From positions 1 through 64,000 of the forward strand of contig NZ_FOFB01000012.1 in NCBI RefSeq assembly GCF_900110645.1: DNA of 64,000 bases, given 5' to 3'. The stretch's first letter is position 1; each line of letters begins with the position of its first letter. The DNA comes from Neolewinella agarilytica. GTDB lineage: Bacteria; Bacteroidota; Bacteroidia; Chitinophagales; Saprospiraceae. The notes below the pieces were generated by a model. It did not search any database and had not been told where the DNA came from. It worked only from the letters and a program-made list of their open reading frames with translations. The position numbers were made by a program, and so were the translations under genes. Positions 1 through 7,770 of the stretch are shown piece after piece.

Positions 1-1854
1 ATCGCCGCTGGCGACCGCATCGAATGGCGCTGGACGGGAGAGATTGCCCACACCGCTACCTCCTCCGTTGACACTGGTCCGGACAGCTGGGACTCTGGTC
101 TGCTCGGAACCGGAGCGACCTACCAAAGCCCGGTACTCTCCGCCGGACTCCACAACTACTACTGCATCCCCCACGGCACGCCCGGCGGCAACGGTATGGC
201 CGGAACCATCACCGTTCTGCCCGACTGCACCGATGGGCAGGTAGCCGTAGCCATCTCCTTTAACTCAACGGGTACCGGAGCGGGCTACAATGTTTTTGTG
301 GACGGCAACCTGGTAACCGGTGGGCCGTTCTCCTACGATGCTTCCGGAACTACTTCTACTTCGGTGTTCGTGGTTGGTGACGGGCAGAGCCATAGCATTG
401 AAGTCCGGGATACTGATGATGCTACTTGCTCCGTTTCCACCCAGATTGAAACGGGCCTTTGTCCGGTAACTGATACTTGTCAAATGTTGCTGGTCGCGGA
501 AACAACAGGCGGATGTACTGAAAATAATCAGACGCAGGTCCAACTTACGATCAGCAATGATGATCCTGGATTAAATGGTTTCAACCTGTTTGTGGATGGT
601 GTTCTTTGGCCGGATAGTCCGTTCGGTTACGTGAACGGAGGGGAGACATTGCTGGAGATTTTAGTTCCTGCAATGGGACAAACCTCAACGTTTACCGTTG
701 TGGACATAGCGGATACCACTTGTACGGTACGTAGTGAGGTGGCGTTGCCCAACTGTACTGGCTTCTGTACACTTACCGATCTGGAAACCATCACTGGCGC
801 CCGCCGGCACGAAGTAGCCGTAAGGGACTTTGACTTCTTTCCGCGCGACCTGACCGTTGCGGTGGGCGATACGGTAACTTTCGTATGGACGGGCCAGATC
901 CCGCACACCAGCACTTCGGATGAACGCGAGGGACCGCTTGTCTGGGAATCCGGACTACTTGGTCAGGGAGCGGTGTATGAAGTAGTGATTTCTGAACCCG
1001 GGCTACATGGTTATTACTGTATTCCTCATGGTGGGCCGAACGGTATCGGAATGGCGGGAAGTATTATGGCGACGGAGGATTGTACCGACGGGCTAGTGAC
1101 TGTTCTGATTCGCTTTAATGCCAGCATGGGCAGTGTCGGCTTCCGGGTTTTCCTGGATGGGGAAGAACTCGACTCAACTTACACCTATAATGATCCAAAC
1201 GGGGCAAATGAAATTACTTTAACCTTACCTGGAGATGGTCTGGAAAGGTTACTCACGGTTCAGGATCTTACCACCAGTTTCTGTGCGGTGACCGTTCCGT
1301 TCAGAACTCAAGAATGCTCCGTAGGATGCTCAGGTTTTACGACAAGCTTCACTTTTACCCCGGAATCGGGTTTTAATGTTCAATTTGATGGTGAAGCGCA
1401 AGCTGCCACCGATTGGCTGTGGGGATTTGGTGACGGATCTATCAGCAGAGAAGAAAACCCTCTTCACCAATATGCTACAGCTGGAGAATACCGGGTATGC
1501 CTCCTGGCACAAGATTCCTTGAACGATTGCACGAGTAACTACTGCGAGACCATTACGGTCGGTACGGTAGCCACAAACGGTCCAAGGGGAAGAACACGCA
1601 TACTCAACGTCTATCCAAACCCGATAGATGGGACCTTACCAGCCTGGACCATCACCGGATTACAAGGGGCTGATCTCGGCGAAACCTTACCCGTTACTTT
1701 ACTTGATATAAGCGGCCGAATTTTGCTGGAACGTATTTTAACTGGCGTACCGGAACTGCGTTTCGCAGGCCCGGACAACTTGCCTGCTGGTATGTACCTG
1801 CTTAGAGTACAGGGAAGCAGCGGTTTTTACCTCGCAAAACTTATAGTAAAGTAG
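1..1854 (+). CDS. T9SS-sorted cupredoxin/PKD secreted protein (5' partial)
   Basis: The frame is open from the first base, so the true start lies left of the window; 617 codons are visible. Two plastocyanin-like copper folds can be seen. The first keeps His17, Cys55, His58 and Met66 (counted from the window edge); the second keeps His302, Cys340, His343 and Met351, the full type 1 copper set. They are separated by beta modules with the recurring VFVDG pattern. A PKD-like domain (WGFGDGS, near residue 473) follows, and the protein ends in a type IX sorting domain that begins at NVYPNP and ends near GMYLLRV. It is expected to be exported through T9SS and attached to the surface or released, binding copper or passing electrons. 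It sits next to a copper/cytochrome gene run. The domain calls are firm; the role is inferred. Confidence 0.85.
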   Translation: MAAGDRIEWRWTGEIAHTATSSVDTGPDSWDSGLLGTGATYQSPVLSAGLHNYYCIPHGTPGGNGMAGTITVLPDCTDGQVAVAISFNSTGTGAGYNVFVDGNLVTGGPFSYDASGTTSTSVFVVGDGQSHSIEVRDTDDATCSVSTQIETGLCPVTDTCQMLLVAETTGGCTENNQTQVQLTISNDDPGLNGFNLFVDGVLWPDSPFGYVNGGETLLEILVPAMGQTSTFTVVDIADTTCTVRSEVALPNCTGFCTLTDLETITGARRHEVAVRDFDFFPRDLTVAVGDTVTFVWTGQIPHTSTSDEREGPLVWESGLLGQGAVYEVVISEPGLHGYYCIPHGGPNGIGMAGSIMATEDCTDGLVTVLIRFNASMGSVGFRVFLDGEELDSTYTYNDPNGANEITLTLPGDGLERLLTVQDLTTSFCAVTVPFRTQECSVGCSGFTTSFTFTPESGFNVQFDGEAQAATDWLWGFGDGSISREENPLHQYATAGEYRVCLLAQDSLNDCTSNYCETITVGTVATNGPRGRTRILNVYPNPIDGTLPAWTITGLQGADLGETLPVTLLDISGRILLERILTGVPELRFAGPDNLPAGMYLLRVQGSSGFYLAKLIVK

Positions 1855-1866
1855 TCCTTTGAATTA

Positions 1867-1883
1867 TGCGCGGCCGCAGGTGC
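1867..1883 (-). repeat. Dispersed 17-bp repeat (GCACCTGCGKCCGCGCC family)
   Basis: The consensus reads on the minus strand with one terminal mismatch. It starts 12 bp after the stop of the T9SS protein and forms a 16-bp perfect inverted repeat with the copy at 1939-1955, so a transcript would fold into a strong stem. Confidence 0.85.
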
Positions 1884-1938
1884 GAAGTAAGGTTCAAAGA
1901 GCAAAGTAAAATATGTATGCTCTCCAACAACTTCCTCT

Positions 1939-1955
1939 GCACCTGCGGCCGCGCC
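1939..1955 (+). repeat. Dispersed 17-bp repeat, exact consensus
   Basis: This is an exact consensus copy in the intergenic gap, facing the copy at 1867-1883 with 55 bp between them. The pair could act as a terminator-like stem between the T9SS gene and the next gene; no T-tract follows. Confidence 0.9.
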
Positions 1956-1980
1956 ACATGAACCATAGAAAAATGAAAAT

Positions 1981-2502
1981 ATGAACCAGTTAAAACTCAT
2001 CGTATTCTTGGCCTTCATCTTTACGTCAAGTTGTTTGCTGGGGCAACGAGAGTACGACGTCTATGTATTCGTCGCTGAAGAATGTCCCATAAGCATCTAT
2101 ATGGCTAAGCCCTTACGCGAAGCGGCAAAATCACACGGGAAGAATGCTGATTTTTACGCCGTTTTTCCCGTAGCCACCAGCAATTCAGCAACCGCCAACG
2201 AATTCCTGACCAAATATGAACTGTCCGATTGGCAAGCTAAACTGGACCCAACCCACGCATTAACCCGACAATTGGAGGTTAAAGTCACGCCGGAGGTCGT
2301 GATCGTAGATCGTACAAGCCGTCAGATTTACTATAGGGGGCGTGTTAGCAATGCCTACGCCGCGCCAGGAAAAATGCGCCACGGTGAACGGACCAATGAA
2401 CTGCGTACGATGCTCCGTCGCCTGGAGGAAGGCCATACTCCGACCGCTCCATGGCCCGCTGCCGTCGGGTGTTTCATCACTGCGGTAAATAATGAAGATT
2501 GA
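1981..2502 (+). CDS. Thioredoxin-like exported protein
   Basis: The 173-residue protein has an N-terminal export signal that ends near SSCLLGQ, so it may be a lipoprotein. It continues with a thioredoxin/redoxin-like pattern: a beta strand (YDVYVFVAEECPIS), later VKVTPEVVIVD with the cis-Pro expected of the fold, and a YRGRV strand. The CxxC of an active thioredoxin is missing; only one Cys follows the first strand, so disulfide exchange is doubtful and a redox-sensing or scaffold role is possible. The following monooxygenase gene starts inside its stop codon, so the two are translationally coupled. In other Bacteroidota such proteins sit next to c-type heme/copper monooxygenases, which fits here. 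Confidence 0.65.
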   Translation: MNQLKLIVFLAFIFTSSCLLGQREYDVYVFVAEECPISIYMAKPLREAAKSHGKNADFYAVFPVATSNSATANEFLTKYELSDWQAKLDPTHALTRQLEVKVTPEVVIVDRTSRQIYYRGRVSNAYAAPGKMRHGERTNELRTMLRRLEEGHTPTAPWPAAVGCFITAVNNED

Positions 2503-4016
2503 GACTTCTGTTCCTCCTTTTTCTATTCTGGACCGGCATTTTATCCGCCCAATCACCGGAGTATCACCGCGATATCGCACCTTTGATCCTTCGTTCCTGC
2601 ATGCCTTGCCATCAGGGAGATAATATCGGGCCAATGGCGTTAACAACCTATAAAAAGGTAGCGGCTTACGGCCAGATGATTCGGTACGTTACCCAGGAGA
2701 AGCTAATGCCGCCTTTCCGAGCCGTAGCGCCCACCGACCATTTTGTTGGGGAGCGCCGATTAAGCGAAAAAGAGATAGCAACCATTGGTGCCTGGGTAAA
2801 GGCCGGAATGCCCAAGGGTGAGCCGTCTAGGGGAGAGTTATCTCCACTGCCCTCTCCCCCCCCTTTCGACACAGACCTGATATTGAGCATGGACGAATCG
2901 TTCGAGCAATACGGTGTTTACTACGATCAATACCGGGTGTTCGTGTTGCCGACGGGATTGACCGAAGATAAATGGGTGTCCGGGATTTCCTTTGAACCGG
3001 GTAATCGGTCGATCGTAAAGGGGGTTATGATTTCAGTGGACACCAGCGATAAGTACCAGGCGCTTGACGAATGGGATCCCGAGTACGGCTACTTCAGTTT
3101 TGGTGAACTGGGTTTTGTTCCAGACGAAAGCCGCTGGTACAGTTGGGCGGCAGGGCAAGACGCCGAGATTTTACCGGAAGGGAAGGCAAAATGGTTGCCT
3201 AAAGATGCCCGGTTGTTGGTACACGTTCACTACGGTCCTACGGGCATAAGGCAGCGGGATTCTTCCGTGGTGAAACTCCGCTGGGCGAAAGTGCCTGCAC
3301 CGCGCCCGATTCGGACTGCTCCCTTGATCAATCCCTACGTGATGACGAACGATACCTTTGCCGTTGCGGCGGGTGAGGTATATCGGGTCCACGCCAAGTT
3401 TAGGGTGCCGTTCGATCTGGAAATTTCCAGTCTTTTCCCCCACGCACATTTTTTGGGGCGGAAGTTTGAGGTGTTCGCTACCCTACCCGACGGCCGGTCG
3501 ACAAAGCTGTTGTTACGAATCGATGATTGGGATTTTCATTTCAAGCAAGGGTACGAACTACTAAACCCTATATTATTGCCTGCAGGATCAGTAGTCCACA
3601 CCTTAGTGACTTACGACAACACCTCCGCTAACTTGGCTAACCCCAATGACCCGCCCAGGGCAATGGGCTGGGGCAAACGGATGTACAAAGAAATGCTATT
3701 GGTTTACTTTAGTTACCAGCCGGTAAAAAAATCATCCTTGTTGAAACCCGGCCCGGTGAACATCAGCTCTCCCCAGGGCGAAGTGGAATTAGAACTCCCC
3801 TCGAATAATGTATTCGACCTGGAGATAGTCGATTTCTCGGGGGATAATCATCGTGTTGTTCTAAAGGAAAAATCATTCTCAAAAGGTAATCATCGAGTGG
3901 TATATGATCTAAAGGGGCTACCGTTTGGAAACTATGTATTCCAATTGAAAGACGAAGAGGGACAAATAGTCGGAGAGCGCATTTTTCTCTACTTAGCGAG
4001 CGATTTATTCGATTGA
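2499..4016 (+). CDS. Cytochrome c - PHM-like copper monooxygenase
   Basis: This 505-residue periplasmic protein starts at a TTG overlapping the upstream stop. After a signal peptide (cleavage near LSAQ) it has a heme c site CMPCH at residues 34-38. The main part resembles the copper type II ascorbate-dependent monooxygenase fold (PHM/DBH): HVHYG near residue 241, HAHFLGR near 315, and a late Met ligand candidate (YKEM near 398). The heme domain may supply electrons that ascorbate supplies in animal enzymes; this is inference. A Pro/Ser/Gly-rich stretch after MPKGEPSRGE (about residues 108-122) contains a small palindrome (ggaga-gtta-tctcc) and looks like an inserted repeat. The substrate is unknown. 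Heme lipoproteins follow. Confidence 0.75.
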   Translation: MRLLFLLFLFWTGILSAQSPEYHRDIAPLILRSCMPCHQGDNIGPMALTTYKKVAAYGQMIRYVTQEKLMPPFRAVAPTDHFVGERRLSEKEIATIGAWVKAGMPKGEPSRGELSPLPSPPPFDTDLILSMDESFEQYGVYYDQYRVFVLPTGLTEDKWVSGISFEPGNRSIVKGVMISVDTSDKYQALDEWDPEYGYFSFGELGFVPDESRWYSWAAGQDAEILPEGKAKWLPKDARLLVHVHYGPTGIRQRDSSVVKLRWAKVPAPRPIRTAPLINPYVMTNDTFAVAAGEVYRVHAKFRVPFDLEISSLFPHAHFLGRKFEVFATLPDGRSTKLLLRIDDWDFHFKQGYELLNPILLPAGSVVHTLVTYDNTSANLANPNDPPRAMGWGKRMYKEMLLVYFSYQPVKKSSLLKPGPVNISSPQGEVELELPSNNVFDLEIVDFSGDNHRVVLKEKSFSKGNHRVVYDLKGLPFGNYVFQLKDEEGQIVGERIFLYLASDLFD

Positions 4017-4113
4017 TGCCCGTTCAGCTACTGCTTATTCCCGTTCAGCAGGAAAGCTCAGAGAGAAAAGCAAAATTTCACCTTATTTTAAGTTTAAGAA
4101 AAAATGAATCTAC

Positions 4114-4884
4114 ATGAATTCACTGCGTTTCCTTGGCTATCTTGTTTTGATCGGGCTTTTTCTGAGTGCCCTGGCTGGCTGCCGGCACGAGCCCTTCATG
4201 ATGGCGGAAGACGATGATTTCATGCCGATTGATACCACTGTAGTGGACACTACTACAGTTGATACCATGGGAACAGACACCGTTGGGGTTCCCTGTGATT
4301 CCACGAAGATCTACTTCGAGCGTCAAATTCTGCCGATACTCCGCTCCAGCTGTGCTTTCAGTGGTTGTCATGATGCAACCTCAGCTCAAGATGGGGTGAT
4401 TCTTGATAATTACGACGATGTGATCAGGACCGGTGACGTACGCCCTTTCGACCTCAGTGGTACCGATCTTTACGAAGTACTGGTGGACGAAGATGAGGAC
4501 GACCGGATGCCACCAGCACCCCGGAGTCGCCTGCCAGCCAGCCAGATAAACCGCATCGCCACCTGGATACTGGAAGGCGCAGAGAATTTGAGCTGTGACG
4601 TAACTAATCAAGGGTGTCAAACGACCGACGTCAGTTTCTCCGCAGTGGTTAAGCCAATCATTGAAACGAACTGCCAGGGTTGTCACAGCGGAGGATCTCC
4701 CTCAGGAGGTATTGACCTGGCTTCCTATTCCGGTATCAAGACCCGGGCAGATAATGGCCAGTTGTTGGGCAGCATTGACTGGCAGGATGGGTTTTCGCGA
4801 ATGCCTCAGGGTAGTCCACAACTCGATCAATGTAAAATAGACCAGATTGCCGCCTGGATCGCAGACGGAGCACTAGAGAACTGA
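4114..4884 (+). CDS. Lipoprotein with two cytochrome c-type heme sites
   Basis: The 256-residue protein has a lipobox ending at Cys23 (LSALAGC), then an acidic Thr/Asp-rich linker. Two heme-binding modules follow. The first has an enlarged site, Cys80-x4-Cys85-His86 (CAFSGCH), and the second a normal CQGCH at about 187-191. Each module ends with the MPP/MPQ segment and the IAxWIxxGA helix usual for Bacteroidota c-type cytochrome domains. It is likely to be anchored in the periplasm and carry electrons to or from the neighbouring copper monooxygenase. The CX4CH spacing is unusual but occurs in this family. Confidence 0.8.
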   Translation: MNSLRFLGYLVLIGLFLSALAGCRHEPFMMAEDDDFMPIDTTVVDTTTVDTMGTDTVGVPCDSTKIYFERQILPILRSSCAFSGCHDATSAQDGVILDNYDDVIRTGDVRPFDLSGTDLYEVLVDEDEDDRMPPAPRSRLPASQINRIATWILEGAENLSCDVTNQGCQTTDVSFSAVVKPIIETNCQGCHSGGSPSGGIDLASYSGIKTRADNGQLLGSIDWQDGFSRMPQGSPQLDQCKIDQIAAWIADGALEN

Positions 4885-4920
4885 ACCTCTTTATCCACTG
4901 CTCTTCACCCCTCACCCCAC

Positions 4921-4935
4921 ACCTGCGGCCGCGCC
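4921..4935 (+). repeat. Dispersed 17-bp repeat (15-bp core)
   Basis: The core ACCTGCGGCCGCGCC is present; the first two bases of the consensus are not both kept. It lies between the two heme lipoprotein genes, 18 bp before the start of the second. Confidence 0.8.
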
Positions 4936-4952
4936 ACCAATTAAAAGCTGTT

Positions 4953-5312
4953 ATGAAAAAACACCTCTTACTGCTTTGTCTTATTCTCCCTTTAGTGGGC
5001 TGTTACTATGACTCCGAGGAACTGTTGTACGGCACTACTGAATGCGCAACGGAAAACGTCACGTATTCGGCCGATGTACTGCCACTTATCGTAGATAATT
5101 GCTACGGTTGCCACGATGCGTCCAGTAATTTCGGAGGCGTTACTCTGGAGGGATACGACCGCTTGCGGACCTACGTCGATAACGGTGAACTGCTAGGAGC
5201 AATAAGACACACACCTGGCTTCTCCCCGATGCCAAAAAATGAGCCACAATTAGTAGAATGTAACATCGAAAAAATAGCCGCGTGGGTAGCAGCCGGGGCG
5301 CCAAACGACTGA
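4953..5312 (+). CDS. Single-heme cytochrome c-like lipoprotein
   Basis: This 119-residue protein has a lipobox ending at Cys17 (LPLVGC) and one heme c site, CYGCH at residues 50-54. The part after the heme (GGVTLEGYD, then FSPMPKNEPQL and IAAWVAAGA) aligns by eye with the second module of the preceding lipoprotein, which suggests duplication. The gene following starts 4 bp after its stop, so they are probably cotranscribed. It is likely to be a periplasmic electron carrier in the same pathway as the copper monooxygenase. Confidence 0.8.
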   Translation: MKKHLLLLCLILPLVGCYYDSEELLYGTTECATENVTYSADVLPLIVDNCYGCHDASSNFGGVTLEGYDRLRTYVDNGELLGAIRHTPGFSPMPKNEPQLVECNIEKIAAWVAAGAPND

Positions 5313-5316
5313 AAAC

Positions 5317-5727
5317 ATGAACAAGAAAATAATCCTAGGAGCCTTTGCCCTGGTGCTCCTAATCGGAGCCCTGATAGGCTACCAAATGTACAACAAACCC
5401 CATCTCGACCTCGCAAACGCCACGGCCGATCATCGGTTGTCCGCCACCGAACTCTTTGCCGACTACGAAGCTGGAGAAACCGAAGCAAACGCTAAATACC
5501 TCGACAAAGTGATTCGTGTAGAAGGCGAAATTCTCAATGTAACCACCGATGAGAACGGGCAAATCAGTCTTACCCTAGACGCCGGTGGGATTATGGGTGG
5601 TGTTATTTGTCAACTAGACCCAGAACTCAAAGAAACCTCCTTCAGCGAAGGACAAAGCGTCGCGCTAAATGGGCTGTGTACCGGGATGCTCATGGATGTG
5701 GTCTTGGTCCGCTGTAAACCGGTGTGA
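5317..5727 (+). CDS. OB-fold tRNA_anti-like membrane-anchored protein
   Basis: The 136-residue protein has one N-terminal membrane helix (residues about 4-23) followed by a small beta-barrel: ATELFADYEAGETEANAKY, then KVIRVEGEI, a central hydrophobic strand and SVALNGLCTG. This is the pattern of the tRNA_anti-like OB-fold family of Bacteroidota. No enzymatic motif is visible. It lies in the same run as the heme lipoproteins and YceI, a common gene order in the phylum; the role is unknown. Confidence 0.7.
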   Translation: MNKKIILGAFALVLLIGALIGYQMYNKPHLDLANATADHRLSATELFADYEAGETEANAKYLDKVIRVEGEILNVTTDENGQISLTLDAGGIMGGVICQLDPELKETSFSEGQSVALNGLCTGMLMDVVLVRCKPV

Positions 5728-5782
5728 CCAAAAGAGTACTTCAATTTTCATCAATTTTCAATCGACAATAATTCCAGTTACC

Positions 5783-6340
5783 ATGAAACATTTTCTTCTC
5801 AGCCTTTTCTTTCTGGCCATAGCCACCACTACTCTTTCCGCGCAGAAATATTTCACGCGAACGGGCCACATAATTTTTTCTTCTGATACCCCAATTGAAA
5901 AAATAGAAGCCAAAAACGATAAAGCTACTTGTGTCGTAGATACGGAAGCGGGGGAAATGGCATTCGCCGTGCTCATCAAAGCATTTTCCTTTGAGAAGGC
6001 GTTGATGCAAGAGCATTTTAATGAAAACTATATGGAAAGTGGTAAATTTCCTAAAGCCACCTTCAAGGGCAGCATCGGCAACATGGCTATGATCGACCTA
6101 GGCAAAGACGGTACTTACCCCGCTCAGGTGAAGGGTGAAATGACTATCCATGGTGTAACACAGCCGGTAGAAACCGAAGGAGTATTTGTGGTTAAGGACG
6201 GCAAAATTTCTGCCTCCGCCAACTTTGTTGTGCTCACCCAGGATTATAACATCGACATTCCTGCAGTAGTGCGGGACAATATTGCCAAAGAGATCGTGGT
6301 CGATGTAACCGTAGACCTCGAACCGCTGAAAACCAAGTAG
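5783..6340 (+). CDS. YceI-family periplasmic lipocalin-like protein
   Basis: The start at 5783 gives a clean signal peptide (cleavage near TLSAQ) and a 185-residue product; the frame is open further upstream, but those residues do not fit. The body shows YceI features: HIIFSSDTPIEKIEA, MQEHFNENYMESGKFPKA (the 'HLxSxDFFxxxxyP' region), MTIHGVTQPV and a late FVVLTQDYNIDIP. YceI proteins bind long lipophilic molecules such as isoprenoids in the periplasm. It sits directly upstream of the DUF5777 barrel, as in many Bacteroidota, and probably works with the cytochrome cluster. Confidence 0.85.
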   Translation: MKHFLLSLFFLAIATTTLSAQKYFTRTGHIIFSSDTPIEKIEAKNDKATCVVDTEAGEMAFAVLIKAFSFEKALMQEHFNENYMESGKFPKATFKGSIGNMAMIDLGKDGTYPAQVKGEMTIHGVTQPVETEGVFVVKDGKISASANFVVLTQDYNIDIPAVVRDNIAKEIVVDVTVDLEPLKTK

Positions 6341-6386
6341 TTCCAATAAGTCCGCTCTCAAAAGATAGCTCTCTAAGCCTGTTCCA

Positions 6387-7277
6387 ATGCTTCATTACTG
6401 CTCCCATACTTTGATGCTGTTGTTTGTTTTATCTGCGCTACCATTATTCGCCCAGGAAGATCTTCTCGATCTCTTGGGGGAAGAGGAGCCGACGGTGGAT
6501 TTCGCCACAGCAAGTTTCAAGACCAATCGGGTGATCAATTTGCATTCACTTGAGAGCACTGCCGGGGGAGTTCTCGACTTCAAGATCGGCCACCGCTTTG
6601 GTTTCCTCAGCGGTGGTATTTCCGAACTCTTTGGTTTGGACCAGGCACTCATCAGGATCGGTGCCGATTACGGCATCTCTGACCGCTTAACCATTGGTGC
6701 AGGGCGCAGCAGTTTTGAAAAGACCTACGATGGATTCCTGAAATATAAACTCTTACGGCAGAGCAGCGGTGCAAAAAAGATGCCGATAACCCTAGCCCTG
6801 ATGGCGAGTACAGCGATTAAAACCTTGCCTTTCCGGAACCCAGATCGGGAGAATTACCTCAGTTCTAAGATGTACTACACCTATCAGCTGATCCTGGGCC
6901 GAAAAATCAGCGATGGCTTCACCCTTCAGCTAAGCCCAACATTGGTCCACCGAAACCTGGTAAGATTGGAGAGTGAAGCTAATGATGTACTAGCCATTGG
7001 CGGCGCCGGCCGGATCAAACTATCAAAACGCATTGCCATCAATGCCGAATACATCTACGTCCTCCCCGACCAGCTGGCGCCGGGCTATCGCAATTCTCTA
7101 TCCATTGGCTTCGATATCGAAACGGGGGGGCATGTTTTTCAACTTCATTTCACCAACTCCACTTCTTTGGTTGAGAAGGGGTTTATTACCGAAACAACGG
7201 GCAACTGGCTGGATGGAGACGTTCATTTTGGGTTTAATGTCTCGCGGGTGTTTACGCTGAGGCGGAAGAAGGAATGA
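6387..7277 (+). CDS. DUF5777-type outer-membrane beta-barrel protein
   Basis: The 296-residue protein has a signal peptide ending near LFAQ, then an opening FKTNRVINLHSLE and a series of alternating amphipathic strands with aromatic ends (LDFKIGHRFGFLSGG, ISDRLTIGAGRSSFEKTYDGFLKYKLL). This matches the DUF5777 family of barrels, which in Bacteroidota are encoded next to YceI and heme lipoproteins. It is expected in the outer membrane; no transport substrate can be read from the sequence. There is a 46-bp gap after yceI without a terminator, so both may share a transcript. Confidence 0.75.
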   Translation: MLHYCSHTLMLLFVLSALPLFAQEDLLDLLGEEEPTVDFATASFKTNRVINLHSLESTAGGVLDFKIGHRFGFLSGGISELFGLDQALIRIGADYGISDRLTIGAGRSSFEKTYDGFLKYKLLRQSSGAKKMPITLALMASTAIKTLPFRNPDRENYLSSKMYYTYQLILGRKISDGFTLQLSPTLVHRNLVRLESEANDVLAIGGAGRIKLSKRIAINAEYIYVLPDQLAPGYRNSLSIGFDIETGGHVFQLHFTNSTSLVEKGFITETTGNWLDGDVHFGFNVSRVFTLRRKKE

Positions 7278-7328
7278 TTAGGTAGTTCTAATCAAACTTT
7301 CCCTCTCTTCCTAGGTTATTTAGTCTGC

Positions 7329-7667
7329 ATGCGTCACCACATCCTACTCTTCGCGGTATACCTTATGGCCCTGGCACTCGTGCCCTGCCAGGATGAGTAC
7401 GCTTTAGTAGCCCCTGACGCACCCGCCGCCGTCCACGCCGCCAACTCAGAACACGAGCATCACGATGATTCAGAACACCAGGATCACTGCACTCCCTTTT
7501 GCATCTGTGCTTGCTGCGGTGCTTTTCTTGACAGCCCGACGGAGCTACTCCCTCAGATAGTGGCTGCGCTTCCTTTACCTCCTGCTGGAACCACCCAGCC
7601 GGCGTATTCGCCCACCTGGAAGCCTCTTCAGTACGCTTCCGGCAACTGGCAGCCCCCCAGAGCTTAG
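7329..7667 (+). CDS. Small His/Cys-rich exported protein (DUF6660-like)
   Basis: The 112-residue protein starts with a hydrophobic export signal, then has a metal-binding stretch rich in His and acidic residues (EHEHHDDSEHQDHC) followed by CTPFCICACCGAF, and ends in a Pro-rich tail. This resembles the short proteins called DUF6660 that precede CzcA pumps in Bacteroidota. It may bind zinc or cadmium in the periplasm and pass it on to the pump, or buffer it. It stands 104 bp before the CzcA gene, with two hairpins in the gap. Confidence 0.55.
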   Translation: MRHHILLFAVYLMALALVPCQDEYALVAPDAPAAVHAANSEHEHHDDSEHQDHCTPFCICACCGAFLDSPTELLPQIVAALPLPPAGTTQPAYSPTWKPLQYASGNWQPPRA

Positions 7668-7681
7668 TTAAACTATTTTAT

Positions 7682-7697
7682 GGGACATCTATGTCCC
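7682..7697. other. Hairpin between metal-binding protein and czcA
   Basis: A perfect 6-bp stem (gggaca/tgtccc) with a 4-base loop lies just after the stop of the His/Cys-rich gene. No T-run follows, so it could be a weak terminator or attenuator in the efflux operon. Confidence 0.4.
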
Positions 7698-7718
7698 GCC
7701 CACACTTTTGGTTTAACG

Positions 7719-7753
7719 GTACCTGACGTCTCGGATCATCCCGCAGCAGGTAC
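7719..7753. promoter_or_regulatory. Inverted repeat upstream of czcA
   Basis: The 7-bp arms gtacctg and caggtac are perfect complements 21 bp apart, 18 bp before the czcA start codon. They could be a leader stem or a regulator site; there is no direct support for either. Confidence 0.35.
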
Positions 7754-7770
7754 GTAGCTCTTTCCTATTT

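Noticed and set aside
4201-4290. Thr/Asp-rich codon repeats in the heme lipoprotein as a designed repeat element
   Set aside because: They form a short acidic linker (DTTVVDTTTVDTMGTD) of the kind usual after lipoboxes; the DNA is not palindromic and has no other copies.
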